In this document: positions 25,206 through 37,911 of the stretch, in pieces
Layout of the letters: each line of letters begins with the position of its first letter
How positions within the stretch are numbered: position 1 is the stretch's first letter
Source of the DNA: Trujillonella endophytica
Lineage (GTDB): Bacteria > Actinomycetota > Actinomycetes > Mycobacteriales > Geodermatophilaceae
Length of the DNA: 64,000 nt
Reading direction: 5' to 3'
Assembly (NCBI RefSeq): GCF_900110555.1
Contig: NZ_FOEE01000018.1
Location: 1 to 64,000 of the forward strand
The notes under the pieces: generated by a model
What the model was told of the DNA's origin: nothing
The model's input: the letters and a program-made list of their open reading frames with translations, nothing else
Database searches by the model: none
Position numbers and translations under genes: made by a program

Positions 25206-25780
25206 CCGGGCCGGCCACGCCCTCCCGGCTGCGCACCCAGCTGCCGCTGCTGGTGTGGCTCGTGCTGGTCTGGATGCTGCTGTGGGGCACGCTGTCGTGG
25301 GCGAACCTCGTGTCCGGGGCGGCCGTGGCGCTGCTGGTGACCCTGCTGCTGCCGCTGCCGAGCACCACCGGTGGCACGCGGGTCCGGCTGGTCGGGTTGC
25401 TGGACTTCGCCGGTCACTTCCTGCTGGACCTGTTCGTCTCGGGCGCGCAGGTGGCCTGGCTGGCCCTGCGGCCGGGCCTGCGGCACTCCGCGATCGTCCG
25501 GGTGCAGCTGCGCACCAACTCCGACCTCGTGCTGACGATGGTCGCCGAGGCGCTGTCCCTGGTGCCCGGCTCCCTGGTCCTGGACCTGGACCGGGAGGAG
25601 CGGAGCATCGCCGTCCACCTCCTGCACGTGCGCGACCGCGACCACGTGGAGCAGGAGCGGGCCGACGTGCTCGTCGTCGAGGCGCGGCTGATCCGGGCGT
25701 TCGGCTCCGCGGAGGACCGCGAGGCCCTGGAGCGCGACCTCGCCGAGCGGGGTCGCCGCGTGGAGGGGACGGTCCCGTGA
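25202..25780 (+). CDS. mrpE: Na+/H+ antiporter subunit E
   Basis: 192 residues: two or three hydrophobic segments near the N-terminus (LPLLVWLVLVWMLLWGTLSW) and a cytoplasmic domain with the MrpE hallmark AEALSLVPGSLVLDLD. MrpE helps assemble the complex. GTG 25202 overlaps mrpD by 4 bases. Confidence 0.92.
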   Translation: MTGPATPSRLRTQLPLLVWLVLVWMLLWGTLSWANLVSGAAVALLVTLLLPLPSTTGGTRVRLVGLLDFAGHFLLDLFVSGAQVAWLALRPGLRHSAIVRVQLRTNSDLVLTMVAEALSLVPGSLVLDLDREERSIAVHLLHVRDRDHVEQERADVLVVEARLIRAFGSAEDREALERDLAERGRRVEGTVP

Positions 25781-26106
25781 CGGTGGTGTCGTACGTGCTC
25801 TACGGGCTGATCGGCGGTGGGGCGCTGCTGGCACTCGTCCGGCTGGCGATGGGCCCGTCGCTGCTGGACCGGGTCGTGGCCACCGACACGCTGCTGGTCA
25901 TCATCTCCGCCGGACTGGCGGTGTACGCGGCCCTCGAGCGCGACCCGACCGTCGTCCCGGTGCTGGTGGTGGTGTCGCTGCTGGCCTTCGTGGGGTCGGT
26001 GTCCATCGCCCGGTACGTGGGCGGCATGCTCCGCGGCTCGGTCACCGGCGACGGCAGCGACCTGGGGCTGCCCGTGGCGGCCGAGGAGCGGGAGGCGCGC
26101 GGGTGA
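25777..26106 (+). CDS. mrpF: Na+/H+ antiporter subunit F
   Basis: 109 residues, three membrane helices, with MrpF motifs RLAMGPSLLDRVVATDTLLV and LLAFVGSVSIARYV. It is a small membrane subunit needed for complex function. GTG 25777 overlaps mrpE by 4 bases, and its stop overlaps mrpG by 4. Confidence 0.92.
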   Translation: MTVVSYVLYGLIGGGALLALVRLAMGPSLLDRVVATDTLLVIISAGLAVYAALERDPTVVPVLVVVSLLAFVGSVSIARYVGGMLRGSVTGDGSDLGLPVAAEEREARG

Positions 26107-26555
26107 GCGCCGTCCTGGACGTCGTGTCGATGACCTGCCTCGTGGCAGGCGCGTTCCTCTGCCTGACCGCGGGGCTGGGGCTGGTGCGCTTCCCGGACGT
26201 GCTGTCCCGGATGCACGCGGGCACCAAGCCGCAGGTGCTGGGCGTGCTGCTGGTCATGGTGGGTGCCGCGCTGCGGCTGCAGGGCTGGTCGAACGCCTGG
26301 ATGCTGCTGCTCGTCGCGGCCTTCCAGATGCTCACCGCACCCGTGAGCGCGCACATGATCAGCCGGGTCGCCTACCGCCGCCGCCACGTGCGCCGGGACC
26401 TGCTGCTGGTCGACGAGTTCGGCGCCGCGCCGGCCGGGGACCGGCTGTACGTCGGCGACGAGCCCGGCGACGCGCCGCCGGAGGAGCCGGAGATCGCGAT
26501 CGCCGAGCACGTCGTCGACGACCGGGGCCCGGGGGACGGCGCCCCGCGCCGCTGA
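26103..26555 (+). CDS. mrpG: Na+/H+ antiporter subunit G
   Basis: 150 residues with three membrane segments; the family signature is GLVRFPDVLSRMHAGTKPQ followed by an acidic C-terminal extension of about 50 residues. It closes the mrpA/B-C-D-E-F-G operon. A weak accgggg/ccccggt stem (26558-26603) with a run of cggcc repeats lies after it and before the convergent VOC gene. Confidence 0.92.
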   Translation: MSAVLDVVSMTCLVAGAFLCLTAGLGLVRFPDVLSRMHAGTKPQVLGVLLVMVGAALRLQGWSNAWMLLLVAAFQMLTAPVSAHMISRVAYRRRHVRRDLLLVDEFGAAPAGDRLYVGDEPGDAPPEEPEIAIAEHVVDDRGPGDGAPRR

Positions 26556-26602
26556 CCACCGGGGACGGCGCCTCGGCGCGGCCCGGCCCGGCCCGGCCCC
26601 GG

Positions 26603-27490
26603 TCAGCTCAGCTGGCCGAGCCAGAACGGCAGACCCTGGTCGTCCCGGCACGAGGCGGAGAGCCCGTAGGACTGCCGCTCGACGTCGCCGGCCTCGCCAC
26701 CGGCCGCGCGCACCGCGGCGACGGCGGCCTCGATGTCGGCGACGGCGTACATCGGGACCATGCCGAGCTCCGTCGCCCCGCCGCCGATGCCGACCATGGG
26801 CGTGCGGCCCTCCACCTGCCAGCCGTCGGGAACGCGGCCCGGGACGGCGGTCCATCCGAGGACTGCCCCGTAGAAGTCCAGCGCCCGCCGGCCGTCGGGG
26901 ACGTTGAGCGTGAGATAGACGGCGTCGCCGGGCTCCGGGGCCTGCTCGGCGGCGGCCGGGGCCGACTGCACGATCCACCGGTGCCCGTAGGGGTCGACGA
27001 GCCGCCCGCCGCGGCCGTAGGGCTCGTCGGTGGCGGGCCGCTCGATCGTCGCCCCGGCCCGCTCGGCGCGGCCCATGACGGCGTCGACGTCGGGGACGGC
27101 GAGGTGCAGCGAGACCGGCGGCTTGGCGGTCCCCGGCGCCTCCAGGCCGTACTCCGGATACGGATCGGCCAGGTAGAGGGTGGCGCCGGCGATCTCCAGC
27201 TCCGCGTGGCCGACGCGGTCGCCGTCGGGGTACGGGCCGTCGACGGTGCGGGCGCCGAAGGCCTCGGCGTACCAGGCGATGGCGCCGCGGGCGTCGCGGA
27301 CCACGAGGTACGGGCTGATCGCGGGCATGGGGGTCCTCCTCGGTTCGGCGGGAACGGGCGGACGCTGCTGGAGCAGCAGCTCTCGGCGGAGCCGGTCGCG
27401 CAGCGCGGCGGCGAAGGCCGGGTCGGGGGCGACCGGAGGGGTCGGGCCGGCCAGGGACCGGAACGGCCGGTCGGGATCGGCGGCGGTCAC
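26603..27490 (-). CDS. two-domain VOC protein coupled to an ECF sigma factor
   Basis: 295 residues from GTG 27490, which overlaps the sigma-factor stop by 4 bases, so it is translated with it. Two VOC domains follow an N-terminal ~55-residue segment rich in Arg/Leu/Pro (FAAALRDRLRRELL). The first is typical of the PhnB-like group (SPYLVVRDARGAIAWYAEAFGA); the second has NVPDGRRALDFYGAVLGW. Strict coupling to a sigma gene suggests that the protein senses a ligand or modulates the sigma factor, but I see no zinc-binding anti-sigma domain. A glyoxalase-like enzyme is the alternative. Confidence 0.8.
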   Translation of the reverse strand: MTAADPDRPFRSLAGPTPPVAPDPAFAAALRDRLRRELLLQQRPPVPAEPRRTPMPAISPYLVVRDARGAIAWYAEAFGARTVDGPYPDGDRVGHAELEIAGATLYLADPYPEYGLEAPGTAKPPVSLHLAVPDVDAVMGRAERAGATIERPATDEPYGRGGRLVDPYGHRWIVQSAPAAAEQAPEPGDAVYLTLNVPDGRRALDFYGAVLGWTAVPGRVPDGWQVEGRTPMVGIGGGATELGMVPMYAVADIEAAVAAVRAAGGEAGDVERQSYGLSASCRDDQGLPFWLGQLS

Positions 27491-28014
27491 GGGGCACCCC
27501 CTCCGGTGGACTCGTAGGCGCGGCGGAAGGCGGTCCGGGCACGCACCAGGAGCGCCTCCGTCGCATGCACCGTGCGTCCCAGCAGAGCCGCGACGCGGGG
27601 CACGGGCAGGTCGTCGACGTACCGCAGGGTGAGCGCCGCCCGATGCTGCGGGGCGAGCGCGTCGAGCACCTGCTGCGAGCGCAGGGCGTCGAGCTCGGCG
27701 TCCCAGGGGTCCTCGACCTCGTCCGTGCCGTGCAGCAGGCGCAGGCCGCGCTCCTCGCGCTCGAGCCGGCGCCAGTGATCGACGAGCTTGTGCCGGGCGG
27801 TGCCGATGAGCCACGCGACGGTGGTGGGCGCGCCCCCGGCGGCCTCGGCGCGGACGGCGGCCAGGAAGGTCTCGCCGGTGAGGTCCTCCGCGACCGCGCG
27901 GGAGCGGCAGCGGGCCAGCAGGTAGCCGTAGACCTCGGGGAGCGCGCGGTCGTAGAGCGACAGCAGCCCGGGATCGGGCGGTGGTCCCACCGCGCGCGTT
28001 CCCGGGCTGCTCAT
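27487..28014 (-). CDS. RNA polymerase sigma factor, ECF type
   Basis: 175 residues: sigma region 2 (about 20-90, LLSLYDRALPEVYGYLLARC then AEDLTGETFLAAV and the DNA-melting stretch ending LIGTARHKLVDHWRR) and region 4 (about 110-165, LDALAPQHRAALTLRYVDDLPVPRVAALLGRTVHATEALLVRARTAF; only part of this is diagnostic). There is no long C-terminal extension. It is followed by a translationally coupled VOC protein and no recognisable anti-sigma factor. Target promoter not identifiable here. Confidence 0.9.
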   Translation of the reverse strand: MSSPGTRAVGPPPDPGLLSLYDRALPEVYGYLLARCRSRAVAEDLTGETFLAAVRAEAAGGAPTTVAWLIGTARHKLVDHWRRLEREERGLRLLHGTDEVEDPWDAELDALRSQQVLDALAPQHRAALTLRYVDDLPVPRVAALLGRTVHATEALLVRARTAFRRAYESTGGGAP

Positions 28015-28066
28015 GTCCTCTCGTCGTCCGGGGGCGCCGGCTTCCGACGCCCCCGCACGAGATTTC

Positions 28067-29863
<1,797 letters not shown>

Positions 29864-29902
29864 TCAGCAGGCGCCGGGAACGCGCTCGGTCACGGCGGGA
29901 CA

Positions 29903-29943
29903 CCGCGGCGAGGGGGCCGACCTAGGAGAGGGCCTCGCCGCGG
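29903..29943 (-). promoter_or_regulatory. leuA leader stem (attenuator-type)
   Basis: The arms 29903-29913 and 29933-29943 are perfectly complementary over 11 bp (ccgcggcgagg/cctcgccgcgg) around a 19-base loop. The upstream arm lies inside the leader peptide coding sequence, right after the Leu codons, and the stop codon is in the loop. A ribosome stalled at the Leu codons would keep this stem from forming. A later terminator or sequestering hairpin before leuA was not clear to me. Confidence 0.5.
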
Positions 29944-29969
29944 CGGGTAAGCAGGAGGCTGCCGCGCAC
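29922..29969 (-). CDS. leuL: leuA leader peptide
   Basis: GTG at 29969, 15 codons (MRGSLLLTRRGEALS), stop TAG at 29922-29924. Three consecutive Leu codons are the mark of a leucine attenuation peptide, as described upstream of leuA in other actinobacteria. The -10 (TACGGT) lies only 6 bases before GTG, so the mRNA is probably leaderless. It ends 103 bases before leuA. Confidence 0.65.
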   Translation of the reverse strand: MRGSLLLTRRGEALS

Positions 29970-29975
29970 GCACCC

Positions 29976-30004
29976 ACCGTAGCAGCGGCTCAGCCGAGGT
30001 CGCA
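29976..30004 (-). promoter_or_regulatory. leuA promoter
   Basis: Reading on the minus strand, a -35-like TGCGAC (29999-30004) and a -10 TACGGT (29976-29981) are 17 bases apart, and the leader peptide GTG follows 6 bases later. The -35 overlaps the last codons of the upstream XRE gene. Confidence 0.5.
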
Positions 30005-30619
30005 GCGACACGGGCAGTCGCCGGTGTGGAACGGCCGGGTCCCGTCGTCGCCCTCCGCGCACTCCGGGGGGCACTCGCAGCCGAAGTCCGGCAGCGGGGG
30101 GAGCTCGCCCGCGTCGCGCCGGCGCTCCCACGCGGCCCGTTCCGCCCGCCGTGCCGCGTCGCGCCGGGCCGCAAGACGGGCGGCGGGGGAGTCGCCCGGC
30201 TGCGGGAGGAGGTGGTCGTCCGGCATGCCCCGGCGGTCACGCTCGGCGTCCCGGAAGCGGCGGGCGCGGTCGAACGTGTACGACGGCTGCGCCCGGCTGT
30301 AGCGCTCGGGCCCGTGCCACCAGCCCTCGTCGGAGTGCCGGGTGTCGAGGTGGGCCGGGAAGCGGCGGCCGTTCCGGTCCCGGACCGCGCCCTCGGCCAT
30401 GGCCTGGATCTCCGCGCCCGCGGCGTCGAGCAGCGCGAGCCGCAGCCCCGCCAGTTCCGCGGCCCGTACCAGGACGCGGGCATCGATACCGCCCCGGCCG
30501 GTCTCGGCCGCGGCGAGGGTGGACTTGGGTACGCCGATCCCTGCGGCCAACTCCCGCTGCGACAGGTCGGCGAGCCGGCGGATGCGGCGCAGCAGACCCG
30601 CCACGAGGTGTTCCTCCAC
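29990..30619 (-). CDS. XRE-type helix-turn-helix protein with Cys-rich tail
   Basis: 209 residues from GTG 30619. The first ~65 residues are an XRE/Cro-type HTH (LADLSQRELAAGIGVPKSTL then AAAETGRG). The middle carries a conserved block, DTRHSDEGWWHGPERYS, followed by TFDRARRFRDAERDRRG. The C-terminus is CECPPEC... and CPCRC, six cysteines within the last ~30 residues that could bind Zn or an Fe-S cluster. The regulatory targets are not known. The gene reads towards leuA, whose promoter overlaps its end, and it is preceded by three palindromic hairpins. Confidence 0.7.
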   Translation of the reverse strand: MEEHLVAGLLRRIRRLADLSQRELAAGIGVPKSTLAAAETGRGGIDARVLVRAAELAGLRLALLDAAGAEIQAMAEGAVRDRNGRRFPAHLDTRHSDEGWWHGPERYSRAQPSYTFDRARRFRDAERDRRGMPDDHLLPQPGDSPAARLAARRDAARRAERAAWERRRDAGELPPLPDFGCECPPECAEGDDGTRPFHTGDCPCRCDLG

Positions 30620-30680
30620 GGGGGCAGCGTCGCGTTGCGGCGGGCGCTCGGGCGCTCGCGCTGTCCATCTGGGGACGGTC

Positions 30681-30854
30681 GTGCTCTGCCCACAGGGCCG
30701 GGCACAGCACAAGCGCGCAAGGAGGTATGCGGCGGGCGGTCGCTTTGTGCTCTGCCCACGGGGCTGGGCAGAGCACGAGCGTGCGGGGTGGTGCATGGCG
30801 GGGTGGTCGCTTTGTGCTCTGCCCGCGGGGCTGGGCAGAGCACGAGCGTGCGGG
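30681..30854. repeat. cluster of three similar hairpins
   Basis: Three stems share gtgctctgccc/gggcagagcac: 30681-30710 (one mismatch), 30747-30776 (perfect 12-bp arms, 6-base loop) and 30814-30843. The second and third belong to a ~50-bp direct repeat (30738-30787 and 30805-30854). They fill the gap between the XRE start and the phospholipase D-like stop, and look like mobile palindromic repeats rather than coding sequence; the open frames across them are Pro/Ala/Arg artefacts. Confidence 0.75.
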
Positions 30855-30906
30855 GGCGATGCGGGGCCGGGGAGAGGCGCCGGCGCCCGCCTCGCGCCGC
30901 GCCCGC

Positions 30907-32538
30907 TCAGAAGCTCCCGCGCCGGCGGAGCCTCAGCGGGCGGCCGTCGGGGTCGTCGATCAGGCGGTAGACCGGCGTGGCCCACAGCCGCGTGATCCGC
31001 GACAGCTTCTCGGGCCGGTGCCGGCGCAGCCGGCCGCGGGGGCGCGGGCCCTCCCGGCCCCCGGCGTGCCAGGCGTCGAGCGCGTCCGCCGAGGCCTCCA
31101 GGGTCGCCACGAACGCCGCCGGGTCGATCAGGCCGGCGTCCTCGGCCCCGCCGGGGTCGCGGTCGGTGTGCTCGCGGGCCAGCCGCAGGCGCAGGTCCCG
31201 GGCGAACACCCGAGCGCCGTCGCCGACGCCCGTGGGGTCGAGAGGTTCGCGCTGGTCGCGGGTGGTGTCCAGCACGGCGCTGGAGAGCTCGCTGTCGTGC
31301 GTCCACGACCGGCGGTTGAAGTTGTCGCTGCCCACGCTGGCCCACACGTCGTCGACCACGCAGACCTTGGCGTGCACGTACACCGGCGTGCCCTCGTGGT
31401 TCTCCACGTCGAACACGTGCACCCGGTCCGGTCCCGCCGACCGGCACAGCTCCAGCGCTTGCCACCGGCCGACGTACTGCGGGCGCTCGGCGATCGCACC
31501 GTCCTGGTCGGGCACCCGGGGCACGACGACGACCAGGTGCAGGTCCGGGTACTTCCGCAGCGCATCGGCGAACAGCTGGGCGACCTCGGCCGACCACATG
31601 TACTGGTCCTCGAGGTAGATCAGCCGCCGCGCGCGCTCGATGGCCTTGGTGTACCCCCGGGCCACCGACCGCTCGCCCTCCGGGGCGAACCGGTACCGGG
31701 GCCGGATCGCCGGATAGGTCCGCAGGTTCTGCACGAACATCGGCCCGCACGGTGGCGGCGGTGGCAGCTGCGGCGGTAGCCGGTCGGCCGTCATGCGACC
31801 GCGGCTGAACCGGTCGATGACGTGCGCGATCGGGTTCCCCGCGTCGGGGTCGGTCGGGTCGCCCCACCGCTCGCGGAACACGGTGTCCACGGCCGCGACG
31901 GCCGGACCGCGGATCTCCAGCTGCACGTCGTGCCACGGCGGGGTCGGGCCGTACGCCTCGGCCATCGCCAGCGCCTGCGGGTCGCCGCGGTGCTCCGCGT
32001 CGTCGCGGCGGCTGTGGCACAGGTCGATGCCGCCGACGAAGGCCACGTCCTGGGTGGCGTCCTGGTCGTGCCGGAGGACGACGAGCTTCTGGTGGTGGCT
32101 GCCGCCCCGCCGGACCCGCTGGTCGAGCACGACCACGCCGCCGCCGTCCTCCACCTCCCGGTCCAGCGCCCGGTTCTCCGCGGCGCTGAACGACATCCAG
32201 TCCACGTGCGAGCGCCACACCAGCCCTCGCACGAGCACGCCCCGGCGGACCGCCTCGGTGAACAGCTGCGCCACGGTCGGCCCGCCGGGGCGCAGCTCCT
32301 CGTCCGGATCACCCCGCCAGTCGGTGAAGAAGAGGTGGTCGCCCTCGTCGAGTCGTTCCACCGCCTCCACCAGCCGGTCGAAGTACTCCGACCCGTGCAC
32401 CAGCGGGATGCACAGGTTGCCCGCGGTCCAGCGCGGGAGGTCGGTCGACGGGTTGCCCCGTTCCTCGGCAGTCAGCAGCCAGCGCTGCGGGTCCTCGCCG
32501 GTCAGGTCGTGCTCGGGGTCGCCCACGCAGGTGATCAC
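30907..32538 (-). CDS. phospholipase D-like (HKD) protein
   Basis: 543 residues with two PLD halves. First HKD-type motif: [11 protein letters not shown] with following Asp residues (about residues 150-165); second: [22 protein letters not shown] (about 385-405; the essential part is HAKVCVVDD). Such enzymes hydrolyse or transfer phosphatidyl groups, but the family includes nucleases and cardiolipin synthases. No signal peptide. GTG 32538 is chosen because ggagagg is well placed upstream; TTG 32562 is an alternative. It is divergent from ask. Confidence 0.88.
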   Translation of the reverse strand: MITCVGDPEHDLTGEDPQRWLLTAEERGNPSTDLPRWTAGNLCIPLVHGSEYFDRLVEAVERLDEGDHLFFTDWRGDPDEELRPGGPTVAQLFTEAVRRGVLVRGLVWRSHVDWMSFSAAENRALDREVEDGGGVVVLDQRVRRGGSHHQKLVVLRHDQDATQDVAFVGGIDLCHSRRDDAEHRGDPQALAMAEAYGPTPPWHDVQLEIRGPAVAAVDTVFRERWGDPTDPDAGNPIAHVIDRFSRGRMTADRLPPQLPPPPPCGPMFVQNLRTYPAIRPRYRFAPEGERSVARGYTKAIERARRLIYLEDQYMWSAEVAQLFADALRKYPDLHLVVVVPRVPDQDGAIAERPQYVGRWQALELCRSAGPDRVHVFDVENHEGTPVYVHAKVCVVDDVWASVGSDNFNRRSWTHDSELSSAVLDTTRDQREPLDPTGVGDGARVFARDLRLRLAREHTDRDPGGAEDAGLIDPAAFVATLEASADALDAWHAGGREGPRPRGRLRRHRPEKLSRITRLWATPVYRLIDDPDGRPLRLRRRGSF

Positions 32539-32586
32539 AACCCGCCCTCTCCGGGGACGCAACCACGGGCCCCGCGCAGACGTCGG

Positions 32587-32592
32587 TAGCCT
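32587..32592 (+). promoter_or_regulatory. -10 hexamer of ask-asd (leaderless type)
   Basis: TAGCCT ends 8 bases before GTG 32601, suggesting that the ask mRNA starts at or near its start codon. Confidence 0.5.
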
Positions 32593-32600
32593 GTGGACCC

Positions 32601-34975
<2,375 letters not shown>

Positions 34976-35000
34976 CGAGGTGTGGGCTTCAGGTGATGCG

Positions 35001-36809
35001 TCAGGGCTGCACGTGGCGCAGCGCGAAGTCCAGCGCGAGCTCGACCTGGCGGATCGTCTCCTCGATCACCAGCGAGCCGTGCCCGGCGTCGAACCGGTAC
35101 ACCTCGTGCGCCTTGCCCAGCCGCTCCAGCTCGCCCAAGTAGTTCTCGATCTGCCGGATCGGGCACCGCGGGTCGTTCGCCCCCGCGACGACGAGCACAG
35201 GGGCGCTCACGGCCTCCACGTACGTGAGGGGGGAGGAGCGGACGTAGACGTCGCGCACCTCGTCCGGTGAGCCGCCGAACAGGGCCCGGTCGTACGCGCG
35301 CAGGCCCTCCATCTCGTCCTCGTAGGCGGCCAGGTAGTCGGCCACCGGCACCTCGGCGATGCCCGCCGCCCACCGCTCCGGCTGCGTGCCCAGGGCGAGC
35401 AGCGTGAGGAAGCCACCCCAGGAGCCGCCCGTGATCAGCGCGCGGGCGGGATCGAGCAGCCCCTCGGCGACGAGCGCGTCGTAGACGGCCGCGACGTCCT
35501 CCAGCTCGGTCGGCCCCGGGCGGCCGGTGAGCGCGTCGCGCCAGGCGCTGCCGTACCCGGTGGACCCGCGGTAGTTCACGTGCACGACGGCGTACCCGGC
35601 GTCGACGTAGGCCGCCCGGCGGGCCCGGTAGGAGTCGTCGTCGGCGGCCTCGGGGCCACCGTGCACGAGGAACGCCGTGGCGTACGGCGGCGGGCCGGCC
35701 GGGCGGACCAGCAGCGCGTGCACGTCGCCCCCCGGGCCGGGGATCCAGCGGTCCTCCACGGGGTACGCCTCCGGTGGCGCCTCGCCGGGCGCGGCCAGCA
35801 CCACCGGCCCGTCGGCGCGGCGGATCACCGGGGGCAGCGCCGCCGAGGACCAGGCCAGCTCCACGGTGCCGTCGGGCCGCGCCGTCGCGCCGCGGACGAC
35901 GCCGCGCGGGGTGTCCAGCTGCTCCAGCGTGCCGGTGGCCAGGTCGTAGCGGTACAGCTCGCTGCGGGCGGCGTGGTCGTGCCCGACCAGCAGCGCGCTG
36001 CCGTCGGGGTACCAGCCGGCGGTCACGTCACCGGGCAGGTCGAGCCCGATCTCGGTCTCGGTGTCGGTGCCCACGTCCCAGACCAGCAGTTCCTCGCGGC
36101 CGCGACGCTCGTGGCCGACCAGCAGCCGCCGGTCGCCGGAGAGGGGCGCGAACTCCAGCGCGTGCAGGCCGCGGCCCTCGCCGTCCCACTTCTCGGCCAC
36201 GACGGCGGGCGCCTCGAGGGTGGTGTCGGCGGTCCGCAGCACCCGCAGGGCGGGGTAGCGGGGGTCGCCGTGCTCGGAGTGGGAGATCACCAGCAGGTCC
36301 TCGTCGTGGGTGAGCGCGTCCACCGACGCCGGGTCGGGGTGCCGGTAGACCACCCGCGCGGGGCCGCCGGTCGGCGCCAGCCACAGCTCGCTGCCGTCGT
36401 CCGTGGAGCGGCCCACCGCCACGGTCCCGTGCCCGATCTCCAGGCCGGCCGGGTAGGCGGGGCCGACATCGGGCAGCGCGACCCGGTCCTCGCCGCCGGC
36501 GAAGGGCTGCACCATCCACACGCCGAACTCGTCGCCGTCGGTGTCGGCGAACCACCAGATGGTCTCGCCGTCGGGGGAGAGCGTGGCGATCATCGTGCCG
36601 TTGGCCCGGTCGGTGACCTGCCGGTGGACGCCGGTGGTGCGGTCCCACGCGTACTGCTCGACAACGCCGCTGACGTCGGAGGAGTACAGGTTGCGGTGCG
36701 GGGCCTCCAGGGCCCAGTCCGGCAGGCTGACCCGCGGGGCGCGGAACCGGGCCTGCCAGCGGGCGGTGACCTCCGGGGGGAGGGTGGGAGACGTCGGGGA
36801 GGCAGTCAC
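35001..36809 (-). CDS. S9 family (prolyl oligopeptidase-type) peptidase
   Basis: 602 residues: N-terminal beta-propeller (about 30-345) and C-terminal alpha/beta hydrolase. Catalytic Ser in ITGGSWGGFLTLLAL, Asp in VVAGANDPRCP, His in DAGHGSLVIEE. It would cleave short peptides, often after proline, in the cytoplasm; no signal peptide. GTG 36809 sits 4 bases after the stop of the upstream CNNM gene, so both may share a transcript. Confidence 0.9.
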   Translation of the reverse strand: MTASPTSPTLPPEVTARWQARFRAPRVSLPDWALEAPHRNLYSSDVSGVVEQYAWDRTTGVHRQVTDRANGTMIATLSPDGETIWWFADTDGDEFGVWMVQPFAGGEDRVALPDVGPAYPAGLEIGHGTVAVGRSTDDGSELWLAPTGGPARVVYRHPDPASVDALTHDEDLLVISHSEHGDPRYPALRVLRTADTTLEAPAVVAEKWDGEGRGLHALEFAPLSGDRRLLVGHERRGREELLVWDVGTDTETEIGLDLPGDVTAGWYPDGSALLVGHDHAARSELYRYDLATGTLEQLDTPRGVVRGATARPDGTVELAWSSAALPPVIRRADGPVVLAAPGEAPPEAYPVEDRWIPGPGGDVHALLVRPAGPPPYATAFLVHGGPEAADDDSYRARRAAYVDAGYAVVHVNYRGSTGYGSAWRDALTGRPGPTELEDVAAVYDALVAEGLLDPARALITGGSWGGFLTLLALGTQPERWAAGIAEVPVADYLAAYEDEMEGLRAYDRALFGGSPDEVRDVYVRSSPLTYVEAVSAPVLVVAGANDPRCPIRQIENYLGELERLGKAHEVYRFDAGHGSLVIEETIRQVELALDFALRHVQP

Positions 36810-36813
36810 CCGG

Positions 36814-37911
36814 TCATCTTCCCCCGCTGCCGGCGCCCGCCTCCGCGCCGGTCCGGCGGCCGGCGGCGTCCGCGGCCAGCTCCACCGCCGCGTCGCGCAC
36901 GTCGCCGATGAGGAGCTCGAGCACGTCCTCCAGGGCCACGACGCCGACCGCGTCCGCGAGCGGCCCGACGACCCCCAGGTGGGCTCCCTGCGTGCGCATC
37001 TCGGCGAGGACGTCGGGGAGCCCGCTCCCGGGGGCCAGCGGCACCAGCGGGACGACGGACTCCTCCGGCATCGGGCGGTCCCGGGCCTCGCCCTGCGCCC
37101 CGAGCGCGTCCTTGATGTGCACGAAGCCGGCCAGCGCGCCGTCGTCGCCGCGCACCGGGTAGCGGCTGAACCCGTGCTCGGCGACGACGGCCTCCAGCTG
37201 CCGCGGCGTCGTCGTCCGGGGGACGGTGACCACCGACGCCATCGGCATGAGCACGTCCTCGACCGCGTGCTGCTCGAAGGTGAGCGCCCCGGTGGCCAGG
37301 TCGCCGACCTCGCGGCCGAGCCGGCCCTCCTTGCGGGACTGGGTGATCATCGACCGGATCTCGGCCTCGTCGAAGCTGGCGGCGACCTCGTCGGTCGGCG
37401 TCACCCCGAACAGCCGCACGAAGCCGTTCGCCGTCGTGTTGAAGAACCAGATGACCGGGGACAGCAGCCGGGCGAACGTGGCCAGCGCCGGGCCGAGCGC
37501 CAGGGCGGCGCGATCCGGCCCGGCGATGGTGATGTTCTTGGGCACCATCTCGCCCAGCACCATGTGCAGGACCGTCACCAGCGACAGGGCGATCACCAGC
37601 GCGACCGGGTGCAGCAGCGCCTCCGGGACGCCGACCGCCGCCATCGGCTTCTCGATCAGGTGGGCGACGGCGGGCTCGCCCACGGCGCCCAGACCCAGCG
37701 AGCACAGCGTGATGCCCAGCTGCGCGCCGGCCATCATCTTCGACACGTTGCGCAGGGCCGCGAGGGTCTTGACCGCCCGGGCGGACCCGGCCTCCGCGCG
37801 GGGCTCGATCTGGTCCGCGCGGACCGAGACCAGCGCGAACTCGGCGGCCACGAAGAACGCGTTGCCCAGCAGCAGCGCGACGAGGACCAGCAGGCTGACG
37901 GCGTCGCTCAT
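36814..37911 (-). CDS. CNNM/HlyC-type membrane protein, short form
   Basis: 365 residues. DUF21 transmembrane domain (about 1-190, with LGNAFFVAAEFALVSVRADQI and GAQLGITLCSLGLGAV), then two CBS-like repeats (HIKDALGAQGEARDRP and GVVALEDVLELLIGDVRD). It lacks the C-terminal CorC/HlyC domain present in its neighbour. Family members take part in Mg2+/Co2+ transport or sensing; the activity here is not proven. ATG 37911 overlaps the upstream paralogue by 4 bases. Confidence 0.88.
   Translation of the reverse strand: MSDAVSLLVLVALLLGNAFFVAAEFALVSVRADQIEPRAEAGSARAVKTLAALRNVSKMMAGAQLGITLCSLGLGAVGEPAVAHLIEKPMAAVGVPEALLHPVALVIALSLVTVLHMVLGEMVPKNITIAGPDRAALALGPALATFARLLSPVIWFFNTTANGFVRLFGVTPTDEVAASFDEAEIRSMITQSRKEGRLGREVGDLATGALTFEQHAVEDVLMPMASVVTVPRTTTPRQLEAVVAEHGFSRYPVRGDDGALAGFVHIKDALGAQGEARDRPMPEESVVPLVPLAPGSGLPDVLAEMRTQGAHLGVVGPLADAVGVVALEDVLELLIGDVRDAAVELAADAAGRRTGAEAGAGSGGR

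Noticed and set aside
30237-30776. Short protein reading across the hairpin cluster
   Set aside because: The translation is an artefact of the repeat (LCPAPWAEHKA-like runs) and lacks a plausible start context; the XRE frame already covers part of it.
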